Shown: piece by piece, positions 34,032 through 48,200 of the stretch | Numbering within the stretch: position 1 is the first letter of the stretch | Layout of the letters: the number at the start of each line of letters is the position of its first letter | From: Endomychus coccineus | Lineage: Eukaryota; Arthropoda; Insecta; Coleoptera; Endomychidae | Reading direction: 5' to 3' | Length of the DNA stretch: 64,000 bases | NCBI GenBank assembly: GCA_958510875.1 | Contig: OY294071.1 | Location: 37,974,581 to 38,038,580, forward strand | Notes under the pieces: model-generated | What the model was told of the DNA's origin: nothing | The model's input: the letters and a program-made list of their open reading frames with translations, nothing else | Database searches by the model: none | Program-made: the position numbers and the translations under genes

Positions 34032-36070
34032 TATCACATTATAAGCTTGGCGTATGTCCTTGTGTTAAAGTACCTACACATATTTATGTCTTATGCAACA
34101 GAAGTCATTTGCATTTAAAATTAAATTACGTTCACATTTTTAAAGATCTTCTCTGGAAAATTGAGTGGCATTCTGGATTTCTTTTTTATTAAAATGAATT
34201 TCATACTGAAAATTGTAGGTTCATTAATATTTGCTATTTTAATTGCAAATTATTGAATACATTTTTGATCATCAATGAAACTTTCAATCAAAAAATGGAG
34301 AAACGTTAGCTTAGTGTATAAAGTTAATTACTATAATAATTTGTTCTTTTATTACAATTGATGTCGATTTGATAAGTATCTATTCCAAAAAGAATTGCCC
34401 AAATAAATAACAACGAACGAACAAATACCCAGACATTATTATCATGATGAAATAAAACACTTATTAGTTATAAGAAATTATATTCTTTATTCTTTATTCA
34501 AGATATAAATCGAAATAAATAAAAACCAATAAAAGTTTCCATTGAGGAACCGATTCTGGCATCAAGTTAGAACACCTTTTACATGTGATAATAAATTTTA
34601 TTCCTATTGTTAAATTAACCACCTACTTATGTTATTATCACGACAGATTACTATTATACACTGTGCTATCAGTTCAATTTGTAACTTCCGTTATTCGATT
34701 TTCGGCGTTTTGCGCCATTTTCGGAAGACGGAAAACCGAGATGGCACTTAATATTGAAGATACACTATCTTCAATATTAAGTTTTAGCTATAAGCTGTTT
34801 GTTTGTTGTTTCATCTAGTTTGTATTATATTGAAAGTGGTACGTATTTGTTACATACGTGATAAAAACCAAGTAATAATTGCTTTATTTCATCTTAATGA
34901 ATAATTATCACCAAATAATGGCACTATGGATGTATTCGATATTAGTATGCTTCATAACGAAAATAAAATGTTTATAATCACGCATAATTTTCTCAGTTTC
35001 TTTGTCCAATTTTTCCATTTTTAATACGAACTCAGTAATTATCGGAATTACATCCCAATAAGATGCTTCACACTTACAGAGTTATTTTTCGTAATTCCAC
35101 CGAAACGAACAATTGTCAAAAAAACATACCTATACTACAATTATAATTAGGTGGTATTTTATAACGAACTACGATGCATAGCTTAATAAGAACCACCGCC
35201 CTACTTGATTCAGATTTTCAATGTAACCAATGAAAATAGTCTCAAACTAAACTCATGCTCAAAGTGATAGATACAGCTTTTGAGCCATAAGCTTATGAAA
35301 TACGTAAAAAATTACGTTAGACCCGACTTATTTCTAATTCAAAGTGACTGATCTGTGAGCTGTTACCCTCTCTAACCTATACGGTTACGAGTTCCTCTTT
35401 GAATTGGGAAAATTAGTTTGTCGAGAATTCATATCATAATTATTTAGGCCTATCCAAATGTTTTATACATTAAGACGTGGCAATGAAATGAACACAGTCA
35501 ATCTAATAAAGTTGAAATAATTTATTACTACAACACCCTCTGTAACAAATGCGGCAGTTAACTAAAGCAGGGCAGTATGATATGTAGTAGACAGGGTAGA
35601 GTAGAATATGGTAGGGTAGGGAAGGTAGGATAGGGAAGGTAGGGTGCATTGCAGAGACACTCCATGAATGAACCGTGAATGGAATGACTTGCTCCAACTG
35701 AATCGATTTCAAATATTCTTTGGTCATCGGAGTAATGAGAGCAAAAATCAAAATAAAATCGCATAATCATGATGATGGTAATTTTAACAGTTAGATTTTT
35801 CTAAGAATGAGTTCTTGTAAGGAACACTCCAACTTGTGGAGCAAACATAAAAGTTAATACACATAAATACCCGTGGCGGAAACAGAGTAAACAAGGAACA
35901 GAGAATCGGCGCATGAGCGACCCGGAGGCGGCCTCGACCCCGGGCCTGCGTGCGCAATAACGGTCCATATCGATCTTGGAATTCCCGCAATCAGCATCAA
36001 CCAGAACAAATCGTAGAGTCAGTCGAGCTGGCGTGCAGTGAGTGCGTCGCCCTCATCTTGGTCTCGTGAA
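34032..36070. other. intergenic and 5' region of the receptor gene
   Basis: 34032-35500 is AT-rich with an inverted pair near 34750-34785 (TTAATATTGAAGATA and its complement). 35560-35640 is a purine-rich run of GGTAGG repeats. 35870-36070 is GC-richer, as near an insect promoter, but I cannot place the transcription start. No gene is supported. Confidence 0.45.
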
Positions 36071-36218
36071 ATGGCCAGTTTGGTTATGCGAGTGAGGCCC
36101 GCCAAGCTAAGCTAGTGGCGGTGCCTAGGCTGTACGGCTGGATCTATCCTTTCACACCACACTTGGGCATGACGGCCAAGTCTGGGGGACTGTCATGAGC
36201 TGTCCCGGATCGAGCTAG
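36071..36218 (+). promoter_or_regulatory. three upstream open frames in the receptor leader
   Basis: Short frames begin at ATG 36071 (15 codons with stop), 36169 (10 codons) and 36195 (8 codons, ending at 36218, one base before the main ATG at 36220). In other genes such frames lower translation of the main frame or let ribosomes reinitiate. Whether all three are in the mature leader depends on the unknown transcription start. Confidence 0.55.
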
Positions 36219-36219
36219 G

Positions 36220-39200
36220 ATGATTACGAGCGAGCGAGCGCTGGCGCTGCTGGCCACAACTTTCCTGCTCTGCATCATGCCTCCAGGTAATAAACGTTAT
36301 TTCCTCCTTTTGGGCATGTGCTACTCCAATCAGGTTAGAATCAGGTCAACATCGTGCTAGTTTTCAGATAAATTTGGAAAATTTAAAAGAAGACTTTTAT
36401 TCCACTGCCCGAGGCTCCGATGAACAGTGATAGGCAGTTCCAACATAGCACCTATCACAAAATATCATTTATAATGCATTACATGCTCAGATACTCTGAG
36501 CAACTTTAGAGCATATTTCTTGTTGCAGCTTCGAAAATTTGTTTAGTAATTCACATATTCACAAATTAATTTTATCTAAATAATTAATTTTGTTCATACA
36601 AAGTCACATAGTCATTATGTATAGAGAATAAATATAGCTTGTGATTTGCGATTAATTAAAGTCATATAGGTTACTGTAGTCATTCGAAATTTCAAAGGTT
36701 TCCAGATAATTGGTATATGCAGTCGGACACATTATATGCCAAATAATGAAAAGGCTGATAAGAATTTTGAAGATTGTTTGTAAATTTGACAAAACTGTGC
36801 TTATATTGATTAAAATACTTTGTAATATGGAACATTATGAATGGATCTAAAATTTGTTGATGGTATTTTGTTAGAATTATCTTTTTCAAATAAATCCGAT
36901 TGATTTTTATTTATTAAAACTTCCAGTTGTTTGGAATTAATTCATTAACAGCACTGAATATTCATAAAATTTATTCCGGCTCTAGATAGAAATAAACTGG
37001 GGTGTTTAATAAAATTTCGCTTGAGTGTTATTTAAAATTTCTGCCCAAAACGATACCTTTCAGATTAGAATGAAACAAGATCTGGTCGTCATTATTCCCT
37101 TGCTTGGGCAACATGATATAGACAATCGTAATTTCGATTTTGACAATACCTATAGATATTTATATGTTACATAAGGAATTCGTTGACCTGTCCGTAGTAT
37201 TTATATTTGTTTTCGTTTTGAATGGAATTCAATTCGTTGGCATATACCTATTAGCAATTCAATAAATATCGTCAACTGCCGTGACGTGTGGAGAGTTTTC
37301 CTCGTCATCTGAACAGCTGAAATTCCTAATAATCAATATGAATGTTGAGGTTTGGCTTTTATTGCTAAAGCTGTATGCGTTTTGAAGCGGTGATTTCTAT
37401 TACTAAAGCTAATAGCACAATAAAGCGATGATACTTATCAATAACAGTCCAACAAAATCAGTCTATAATCCGAAATTATGTCAACTTTTGTCAAATAGAA
37501 GATGTAACAAGACTGTTATGTATGTGATAAGATTATCGTGGTATCTGATCTGAGATGGGAATATTACCGCTCTCCTCGGGCAACATGATATTAGAAGGAA
37601 TATTAAGAACAGCCTTGAGAAAGTTGATATTCTAATTATTCAGTGCATTAATTGTGTATATTAATCAATGTTCAGTGTGGATTGAATAACTTCATTTTCA
37701 TTATGAAAATGCATATCTAGTTACATAACAATGACAATATTAGACTAGCTAAATATTAAGTTGACGAGCAAAATTCTTTGATCTCCCAGAAGTATATTAT
37801 GGCTTGAAAATTTAAAATCTAAAAGTTCCATTTTGAATGGTGGCACGGAATGAAAAATGTCTTCTCCATACCTTCGCTTAGTTTAAATATTTTCATAAGA
37901 ATTAATAATGTACCCCGGCAACATGTTGTGGAGATCCCTCCGAGTGATGTGCTCTTCTTCGTCCAACACCTAGGGTGGATGGACAGCTAGAACCTAGAAA
38001 CACCCTGGAGGGCTTTTCCCTAACGAGGGGGTATAGTACTGGTCATATTAAGATCTAAGTACTCTGACCAATAATTCACTCTCTTAACTCAATTCAGAAT
38101 CCAGAAAATATTGATCAACATAAGCCCAAGTTTATAGAAATATAATATATTTCAATTATCGCAATATGCAGTTACCAAAGAAATAATTGTTCACCTACTT
38201 ATTGAGGTATTCATTCCATTTCCATTTTACTTGATTAAAACTATTCATTCCGATACCAATTAAGGAATATTTTTTTAGAATATACGAATGGGGACTGATG
38301 GAAGGATACTTTGTGCTTAAGAAATCGTTGGGATAGCGAATTTTTTCATTTTTGATTCTATACTAGCCAGTTCAGATTACGATTCCTAAAATATAATGTG
38401 ATGTGGATTGATGACAAATAAGTTTGCTAGACCAAATCTGCCAAATTCAATAGCTTTTCTCTTACGACTTTCTGAACAAATGTAGGTGTTACCTATCTTA
38501 GGAATAAGGAATTATTATTCTATTTTAGATTCGCTTCAAGGGCCGCACGAGAAGCGGCTGCTGAACAACTTGCTAGGCCTTTACAATGTTTTGGAGAGAC
38601 CAGTAGCCAACGAGTCAGAACCACTAGAAGTCAAGTTTGGCCTAACTTTGCAGCAAATTATAGACGTGGTGAGCAAGAACATTTATTCATAGACAATCTG
38701 AGAGAACTCGAAATGATAAGGAAAAACATACGTGTAAACAAATTAACGCAAAGTCGATAAAGCTAGGTACTGAAAGCTTATTCACAATTATATTTAGAAT
38801 GAAAACACTCCCTTGCCCTTTTCCCTTAATGCGAATTGCAATCGCTAATCTAAAACCACTTTGTTAGAATATTAGAAAATTGTGTGATTATAATTCATAC
38901 ATACGTCATTTATTGTAACGAATCATAATTCAAGGACAGCTTTATTTATTCATGAAACATTATGGAAACCAGGTAATTTATTGACCTGCAAAGCAAATGA
39001 TGATTGATTTAAAATAATAATGGATCTGAAGATTGAGTAGAAATAGTTTTATCGACGTTGTAGTGAAGATGGTGTGTGGGTCATATTACAACAAATCTAT
39101 ATAAGGAAGTATGGCCATTTTCATCGGAGCCTTGTTCACAAAATATGCTTCTGATATAGAACTTTAACATTGTTATAACATCCAAAATCTACAATTATTA

Positions 39201-42200
39201 CTATTATTAGTATTGTACGAAATCGGAGGGTAATTTTATCGAAAAAGTATATCCATTAAACATAAGACGTCACTGTTCACACTTCCTTGTATATTTTCAC
39301 TGTGACATCATGTATGAAACTAACACCACATGAAATCTAGATGAACTTGTGCGATGGACAAGACACTCTTGAAGTAAACATGTATGAATGTCAGTTATCA
39401 ATACCATCTCGAATAAATATTATAATACTTCAGCGATAAATGATTTAGAAGTCACAGCTTATAATTCTCAACCACTCCTACTAGAGGGTACTTATGAGAA
39501 ACTGCCTTGTTGTTTTATTATGTTTTCCCCTGTCTAGGACGAAAAGAATCAGATTCTCACTACAAATGCGTGGTTAAATTTGGTAAGTGCCATGTGGTCC
39601 AGCCGGCCTTCGCAATGTTATAGCAGAGCGGACACTGAGGCCCTTGCAGTTGTATTAAAAGCGTTATATTGTGAAAAGTTCTAATCATCCGTGAATTTCA
39701 GCTGTCAGTGTCCGTTTCTGGGCTATGTGGCTATGGACGTATATAGCTCCTACGGGGAGTGCGCAGTTAGATGTTTCTATTAAAGTTAGATGAGACATGA
39801 ACAGCGCCTCCTCGTTGCACTGCGGTTCCAGTCTGGTCAAATTCCATGAGAGGAATATCGGGACTGGATCTGCTTGTGCCCATGCATGCCTTGTTATGTG
39901 ACTAACTACCGATGTTTCCCTTTTATTGTTTTACCATAGGACGAGAAGAATCAACTCCTAATAACAAATATTTGGCTTTCTTTGGTAAGTGAAAACCAAT
40001 TAAATAACTAAACATACGTACACACACGGCAGTTGGTTGGTTATGTTCAGTCTGTATTTCAATCTTCTTTCATCCCTTCTAGCTGGTCGAACCCACCCGA
40101 ATGATGGTGTGCTCTCCTCTCTGTATATCAGCTAGTATAATTGTATGCTGTGCCGTGTCTTACGCCGGTCCTTGGTCCTCCTAGCTGCATATGCCTCCCG
40201 TAAAGTTGACTAGTTGTTGCAGCATTGCTCGGTCCAGTAACGTAATAAAACCAGTACCAGTCCAGCCTGCTACCAGTCCAGAAAATAATGTGGATGCCAC
40301 CAAACGTGGTAGCGTACTTCGGATTCCCAACCGGTGGGGAATGCTCGACGGTATCGCCCGCTCTGCCCTGCCCCACCCCGCCGGCTCCTAGTAGCGGTAG
40401 TGTAGTGGTAGTTGTAGTCAAAGCTGTACTGTAAACTGTAAACTGTAACCATAGCGGTAGACGTCAAACGGTAGTACTACAGTAGACTTTAATATATCAG
40501 ATTCATTTCGCTTATTCAGGCAACTCTACTAAAATATGTATCCTATATTCGAGATCAATTTCTGATGTACTCACGTTAAGTTCTGCTGCCGTGTGTGTGA
40601 AATATTTTAAAACTACTACATAACTATAAGTTTTTATAACTAACTCATTCATTATTATCGATTTATTAGGTATATATGCGAATTTCTCGAAAACTCTGGA
40701 AGTATGAGTGGGAAATTATGCAGAATTAGACCATTTGAAATGAAAAGAAATAATCTCACAGTAAATCCTTGTATCCCTATCCGACCTATAGCACAAGGAG
40801 TTAATCCGTTCCTAACTTGAGGTCTTCTCTGATGATGCACCTTGGTCCGTCTGCGCGATCATTGTCATTATTATTCACATGAGACTAAACACTATCTTTT
40901 ACATTAAACTGAACATATCTCTTAAAATATACACTAAACATGAATCGTTAAAACCGAGTTACTAAAACTATCCTCCCCGAGCATGATATCAAAGAACGTG
41001 GTAACGCTTGCTTGCATGGCTGTACCGGATCGTACGAATTCTTCAACGGATAGCTAAATAACCTTATGTATATATTATGAAGTGTTTGTAACTAGCATGA
41101 GCATCATGGTAGTGTAGGAATATTGCCAATACGTACGTATGATATATCTGCCTAACTAACTGAACGCCTTTGGATTCGTAAGTGATATGTTGTTATGAAT
41201 CCATTGCTTGCTAGCATTATAATAATTGTCCACTTAACGTCCACTATATATAATATATTCAACATTTGATTAACTCGATAATTTCACTTACCACTGGTTT
41301 CACATATAGGAATGGAACGATTATAATCTACGATGGAACGAATCAGAGTATGGAGGTGTGAAGGACTTGAGGATAACACCGAATAAATTATGGAAACCTG
41401 ACGTTCTTATGTATAACAGGTAACAAGTTTAGTGAAATGTGTATCCAAAGCTTACCTGTTATATTCGTTCTTTCAAATCGTGCAAATGCTTAATAGTCAT
41501 CAATATTTCAATAAATGAGTTAACCCATCAAAATTTTACGCATGTTTGGAATAAAACCATCACAAATTCTTTCGCAGCTGACATTTGAATACTATTAGTA
41601 TCGTAAGATTTAGAATAGCTAGTATCCACTAAAAAGAACGTTTTTTTTGGTCCAGTATCCATAAGATTCACGTAGGTGCCAAAAAGACCGATCTTTGTAT
41701 TCAGGTGTATCGGGTTCTACTTGTTCTGTGATTATGTGTAACCTCCTCAAGGTCACCCTTCAGTGGATCGCACATAGGTGGATAGAGAATGGCCGAATGC
41801 TTCACCAGAATGTATGTCATGTCATGAACTTGTTAAATGGGTGGGAAGTACACAGACAGCTAGCCGTTGCTGTGGGCCACAGCTACTTCCGACCCTCTGG
41901 AGTCGAACAACGGGTTGATACCTCAGCCGCTCTTTGGTTTTCACTTGCTCTCACATCTAATCTCTACAATATTTACATGTTCTCATAGTTCAATATATTT
42001 ATTGCATGCATACTAAAATCTTTTTCTGTTTCCGTGCGGACGGTAGCAGCTTGAACATTCGACTCTTGCTGGGCCGGAACGTCCCTGAAAACTCCCTCTC
42101 TAACAGCACTAGATTAAAACTAACGACTAATGACTGAATAAAATAAACTCGAGTTAAATACAACCATAAATAGATTCGCGTGCGTTAAACCTATCAAGTA

Positions 42201-45200
42201 AAGCACAAGTTTAAAACGAATCTTTAAAGAATCTACCTTAAAACCAAATGGTAACTGTAATAAAAATATGTAATCGACAAGCTATAACTCAGTAGTGGAG
42301 TTGGTAATGGAGATGGCTAGCTTGGTCACTGCATCCGGTGAGAAATCGGTTGTGGGAAAATGTATTGATGTCGGACTAGCTGTTATTGTTGTTATGAAGT
42401 ATCGGCATATGGTCGATGTACTGGATGGTTGTTGCGTTGTTGCATGATAATACACGCGCCCGTGACCCCGGCTTTTATATTACCAATAGTCACATGATAA
42501 GTGGCCAAAATTGACGATCTGTCGATTCGACCAGCATGACTAAGTTTCCAGCGGCCATTTTAACGCTTTGTGTTGTTATGAAGTGCTGATGAGGGTTTCG
42601 ACGGGACTTTCCAAACAAACGTTGTGGTCAAACATAACGGCAGCTGCTTGTACGTCCCTCCGGGTATCTTCAAGAGCACATGCAAGATAGACATTACGTG
42701 GTTCCCCTTTGATGACCAACACTGTGACATGAAGTTTGGTAGCTGGACCTATGACGGCAACCAGGTATTGCTGTAATGTTTACATGTTTTCTGTTGCTAC
42801 CACATCACACGCCTCACACTGCACCGTTACACCCGCGCTCTTTTAGACGTACTTTTATCTAGCCTGCTGGCTCACCGAGCACTTGGTCGATTTCGCGCAT
42901 AATATATTTCCACAACGTCGCATTGAACTACTAGTGTTTGCCGTTGCGATGCCTTCTAGACCTAGTGCACGCTCTAGCTTCTACGTGTTAGCTTAGGGCC
43001 AAAAACTTCCTAGGTTCGCCGCGATCAATCACACTGCCATGTCGGCCCCTTCACGAGGGAACCATGTGACTGTATCATTAGATTTACTATTTTGCATGGA
43101 GCACAATTGCGGTCAGTGTCTCTGCTATTGACTTTGCTTCCTCTCATTGCTGCTCCACGTTTCACCTGTCAAAACCGCTATATCATAATTTCCTTGAAAG
43201 CTTTACCCTTCGGCACAACCTGTAAAGTTCTTAGCAGAGGAATTGATACATTTGCTTCTGGAAGGGATGTGCAATATTATGATGAACGATCACAATATGT
43301 ACCACTTCACTATACATTATTATTATAGTAAAATCACCTCGCAATGCTATAGCACTTGCATAATTTCTCAACTAAACACTTAATCGAAGAAGCAGTCTTA
43401 AGCCAGTTTAAGATAGCTTATTCGAATATATCTAACTATTTTCTACTAATATATCCACCTTCGATAAAGAATACCGATTCGAACGTGACTATTTTCGTTT
43501 CGATTCACATACTAATAGCACAAGAATAATTATTACATTTAGTCTTTTGCTAATAGCATGCTGTATTTGAAAATAACACCGACGATACCGGCATTGTATT
43601 CTTAGTTTCCAAATGAATATAGCGTCATGAGGTAGAATCAATACAGAAACCAAATTCAATTTGAGTACCTACTAACTGAGAATATAGAAGTATAAATGTT
43701 ACTATCAGTTTAACAATATGAATATCTTATGAAAGGAGACCGAGTGATTTTATTGTTATAATTACTGAAGGTACCTATTATAAAATAAGAACTATTAATA
43801 ACCGTAATGTAAGAAGATTTATGTTCCAGTTAAGTCAAACTTAACGTAAATAGGTGATATACTTAGGTATTTTCAGATTTCATAATTTTTAACTTTGAAG
43901 CATGGTTTACTATTATCAACACATTTATGCATGAATTTAAGTAATTATTTTTTCATCATGACAGTTTCGGATTTTTGTTTAGAATCATTTATGTATGTCA
44001 GCATGTATTTTGTGACTTCTTCACAAACAAAATTTGAAAAAGTTATTACAAAAATCTAAATCGACATTACAATGTTTCTGTACGTTGCACGTCCCCAGGT
44101 AACTTCAGATACTTCCAAATGGAACTAATTTATCATCATCCCCGAAGGCTTAACAAAATGTAAATCTTTTTATTTTTCGAAAAAGTTCTATATGTCTGTC
44201 AAAAAAAAAGGAACAAAACAGCTCTGCTTACCGATTTGGTTCATTTATTTAATCTCGGCCAGGAATGACGACACCAATTTCTATTCCGATTTGTTATGTA
44301 TAATGAAATCTAAAGCGACGTATTTATTCGAGAAATATTTATTGATATCTATATTAAGTAATAATAATTAGTAATCATGTTGATTTTATATGTTTAAACT
44401 GACGTTTTTAAATTTATATATCAAGTCGTTTTTACGATATAGTGTTTGCCAATATCGCCTGAAGGACTTTGGCTTAAAAAACATATAGTAGGTCACAGTT
44501 TAATCAGAATCTGTCTTTAGTGCATAATAATACAATTAAGCTGTATCAAATTCCGTTGAGCAACCATCCTCAACCAAAATTTGCTAACAATTGATAAATG
44601 GCCGTTTACTTATGGTGTAGATACCGTATATCTAATACGACAATATGGCTAATGTCCTATCCTTTCTATAAAGGGAATTGTTCGGATGAAAGAGACAGAT
44701 ACAGATATCCCAATTGTGGAGTTTTCGGTGTAATACGCACGTCCGCTAAATAGTTTGCTATTCGTTAAAACTATTCATGTTCAAATTCAGAGAATGTGCG
44801 AGGAACAACACATCCCCGTATGTGAAGATCAACGTAACGACACTAAGAATAAAGTAGTAGTAATATTCATCTTCATTTAGTTTGCATAAATCGACCAAGA
44901 TAGTATTTAAAAACATAGTAGGATGAAGCTTTATAAAGTTGTGTAATGTGCATATTAAGGTTTTATTAATTGCAATCCTTTAATTCGTTTATGACTACAA
45001 GCAAAACAATGTCTTCTTTCACAAAATCGAAACTAATATGGCTCGGCGTTCGGCGCATTCATCATCATCATCATAAGAGGGGAGAAGGCTAAGCCCCCTG
45101 ATGCACTTAGGCCACTTACTTGGGCCCATTGTGCGCCCCGTAGTCAGAAGCCTATTCTATTCTAGCAGGTTTGTGGCCCGCCAGAAACCCAGAATATTGC

Positions 45201-48200
45201 CAGTTCTGGCTTCCATAAGTTCTTCTGGGAGCAGTTTCAATTCTCCGAAGTGTCGGTGCCTGAGGGATGCTAATGCTGGGCATTCCAACAGGATGTGAGA
45301 GGCAGTTTCTTCCACCTCTCTGCATTTCCTACATATTGGCTGATCTGTGATGCCCATAGTGTGGAGATGTTTGTTAAGACGACAGTGACCGGTTAGGATT
45401 CCAGTCATCTCTCGGATGTCCCTTCTGTTCAGAGAAAGGAGCTTCTTTGAGAGCCTAGGCACAGGCTCTTTGATGAAGAGCTTGGCCTGCCTCATGCGTG
45501 GTGATTCTCGCCACAGTTTAGACCATTCTTTATTCAGTTGGCCCAAAAGAGCGAGACCACCTACGCAGTTTGATAAAGCGACCATTGGCTCCGGCCCGAT
45601 AGGGGCACTAGACGACCCTCGCCTGGCCAGAGAGTCGGCCATTTCGTTCCGTACAACTCCGCTGTGTCCGGGGACCCAGATGAGTTTAACTTTATTTCTC
45701 CTAGCTAGTTTAGCCAGTGTATCCCTGCATTCTTTGACGAGCCTTGATGTGACTCTGGGTGATTTGAGAGCTCCCAGAGCCGACCGGCTGTCTGTGCAAA
45801 TATATATGCGCCTATTTACATATTTTCTTCGCAGGTTTTCCATGGCACAAGTCAGTATTGGGAAGACTTCCGCCTGAAAAACCGTGCAGTAAGCGCCTAG
45901 AGCCACTGAGATAGTGATCCTTGGCGTTTTTAGGTACACTCCCGCCCCAGAAGCCTGACCTACCTTGGACCCATCTGTGAACCATACGAGCCCGTCTGGT
46001 GGCAGTAGGGTGAGGGTATCGTTGTTCCAATCTCCTCTATCCGGGATGAGGATTTTGGGAGAAGTGAGACATATAGCACGAATCATGCTATCTTGCTTCA
46101 TTTCTAGTATGGGGCATTTAGAGATTGCCTCACTTAGAATCGATGAGTGTCCACGAGAGTGGTGCGTTTTGGTCCAGTGGCCTAGGCTCTTTAACCTATA
46201 CGCCGTTCTCATGGCCTCAGTTTTAATGTATAAGTGTAGAGGTGGTAATCCAGCGAGAGCTTCAAGGGCTCTCGTCGGAGCCGACCTCATGCCGCTCAGT
46301 ATGCCTACGCATGCAAGTCGCTGCAGACGGTCAAGGGGGCGCTGGGAAATACCAGTCCTTGTCCCTGACCACCACACTACCGCCGCCTACGTAACCATAG
46401 GCCTAATCACAGCAGTATAGATCCAATAAAGAATCTTTGGCTGTAATTCCCATGTGCTGTTGAAAGCTCTTCTGCACGCCCAAAATGACGCAGAAGTCTT
46501 CCTCACTCGATATTCGAGGTGTTCGCGCCAGGTCAATTTAGAGTCTAGGATTACTCCAAGAAACTTCACCGATCCTTTGAAATGCAGGACCCTGCCAGAG
46601 AAACTAATCTTTGGTAGTGTGCCCAGCTTGCGTTTCCTTGTGAACAGAACAACTTCCGTTTTGTCAGGATTTACCCTCAGCCCCTCCGTGCGGCACCAGC
46701 CGTCCACTATGCTGAGCAGCGTGTTTTGCAGCTCGCACAGCGTCCCCAAGTGCCACCCGAAGGTGACGCCAGCCAAGTCATCGGCATAGGCTTGGGCATA
46801 AAACCCAGCCTCTTCCAGTTCCTCCAATAGTCCATCGACTACAAGGCAACCCCACTCGTTATAAATAATTAATAATGGTTCTTGACCCAGGTATGAATTA
46901 TATATAAATTCTCGGGAAATAGGTCACATCAATACACATGCTTCTTATTTTCGTTTTTACGAACGTTTCGTTCTCACGACCATCATCAGAAGACGTATCA
47001 ATGTCTAACACGGGATTTCTTAAAACTAATTGTATTACACAAAGCGTCCTTATCGCACCAATTTCAATTAAAAATGCCCACGTCGCCGAAACGAACAGAA
47101 TCGAAATTGTAACACATTAATGTTTTAAGTATATGAATCAAGAATCCACTGCTTAGCAATTTTCTTATAAAATACGAAGTCATTTCAAAGTACCGTTTGA
47201 AATACGACTGAAACCATAATGAAACCAAGAAAATATAACGCTCAAGTATCCACTTTCGAACCAGATGCTCAAGATTTATAAGGTAATAGAAACCTTATTA
47301 GAAATATAGCTATTTGAGCATTCTACCTAAAATATTCTCTTAACATTATTAAGAGACATATAGGAATTTGCAAGGGTTTTAATTAATTAAATTAGAATAA
47401 ATCTGACTTTATGACGTACCTTGTCACTTTTGCGGCAAACTACTTACTGCGGTAAACTTCAATTCCTCGGGTGCCAGATTTTTCTAAATGTTTACTCCTC
47501 CTTGAGGACTTTTGCTAAGGGTCCTCACCACAAGGCTTGTCACTATGCTATCTACAGATAGCCTTGTCCCTAGGGTAGCTACAGTGAAGTATAGCCAGGG
47601 CCCATTGGGCAGAAAAACAGAACCAAATGCTTTAATTACAATTGATACTTGGTTATAACTTAGCTCATTAAAAGATGGAGCAGAAATAACTATATAAAAC
47701 GGGGAATTCCAAATTAAATATATAATAATAAGAAGTACACTTGGATAATAATTAATGGATGCAATTGAACGGTATTTGACAAAAATCCACCCAGGTGGAA
47801 ATGCAAAGAAGCTCAATCGGTAAAAGAAAAACGGTTACAACATATCTATTTTGACGATGTGTTCAGTCTTTAATTTCTATTCAACGGTACGGAATCGGTT
47901 GATAAATGATTTACATTTACCAATTACGGAAAAACACAAAACAACCAGTTGCTAGAGTAATAATAGTTGTATGGTAATTATTCGCATAAAGTCGGTGAAC
48001 TGTGTAGCGTGAAGGATTTTTCCTACAATAAATACGGCTACAGAAACCAGTAGAATCAGTTTCAGTTGAAGCCTCAAGCCTGCCCTGAAGATGCCACTTG
48101 TAATGGTTGGCGAAACATCGGCATCAAGTCGTGCTATTGTGACGCGGAATCCATCCGGAAGCCAAGATTTTTCAAGATTAGCTATCCGCGGAAGTCTACT

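Noticed and set aside
35560..35770. Pro- and Tyr-rich frames near 35503-35770
   Set aside because: They come from a purine-rich GGTAGG repeat and have no coding support.
40128..40421. Frames at 40128-40467 in a receptor intron
   Set aside because: Low-complexity start, no splice support or recognisable domain, and located between well-placed receptor exons.
45416..46789. Long plus-strand open frames at 45416-45877, 45965-46420 and 46454-46789
   Set aside because: Antisense shadows of the minus-strand LINE coding sequence, which has clear RT and RNase H motifs.
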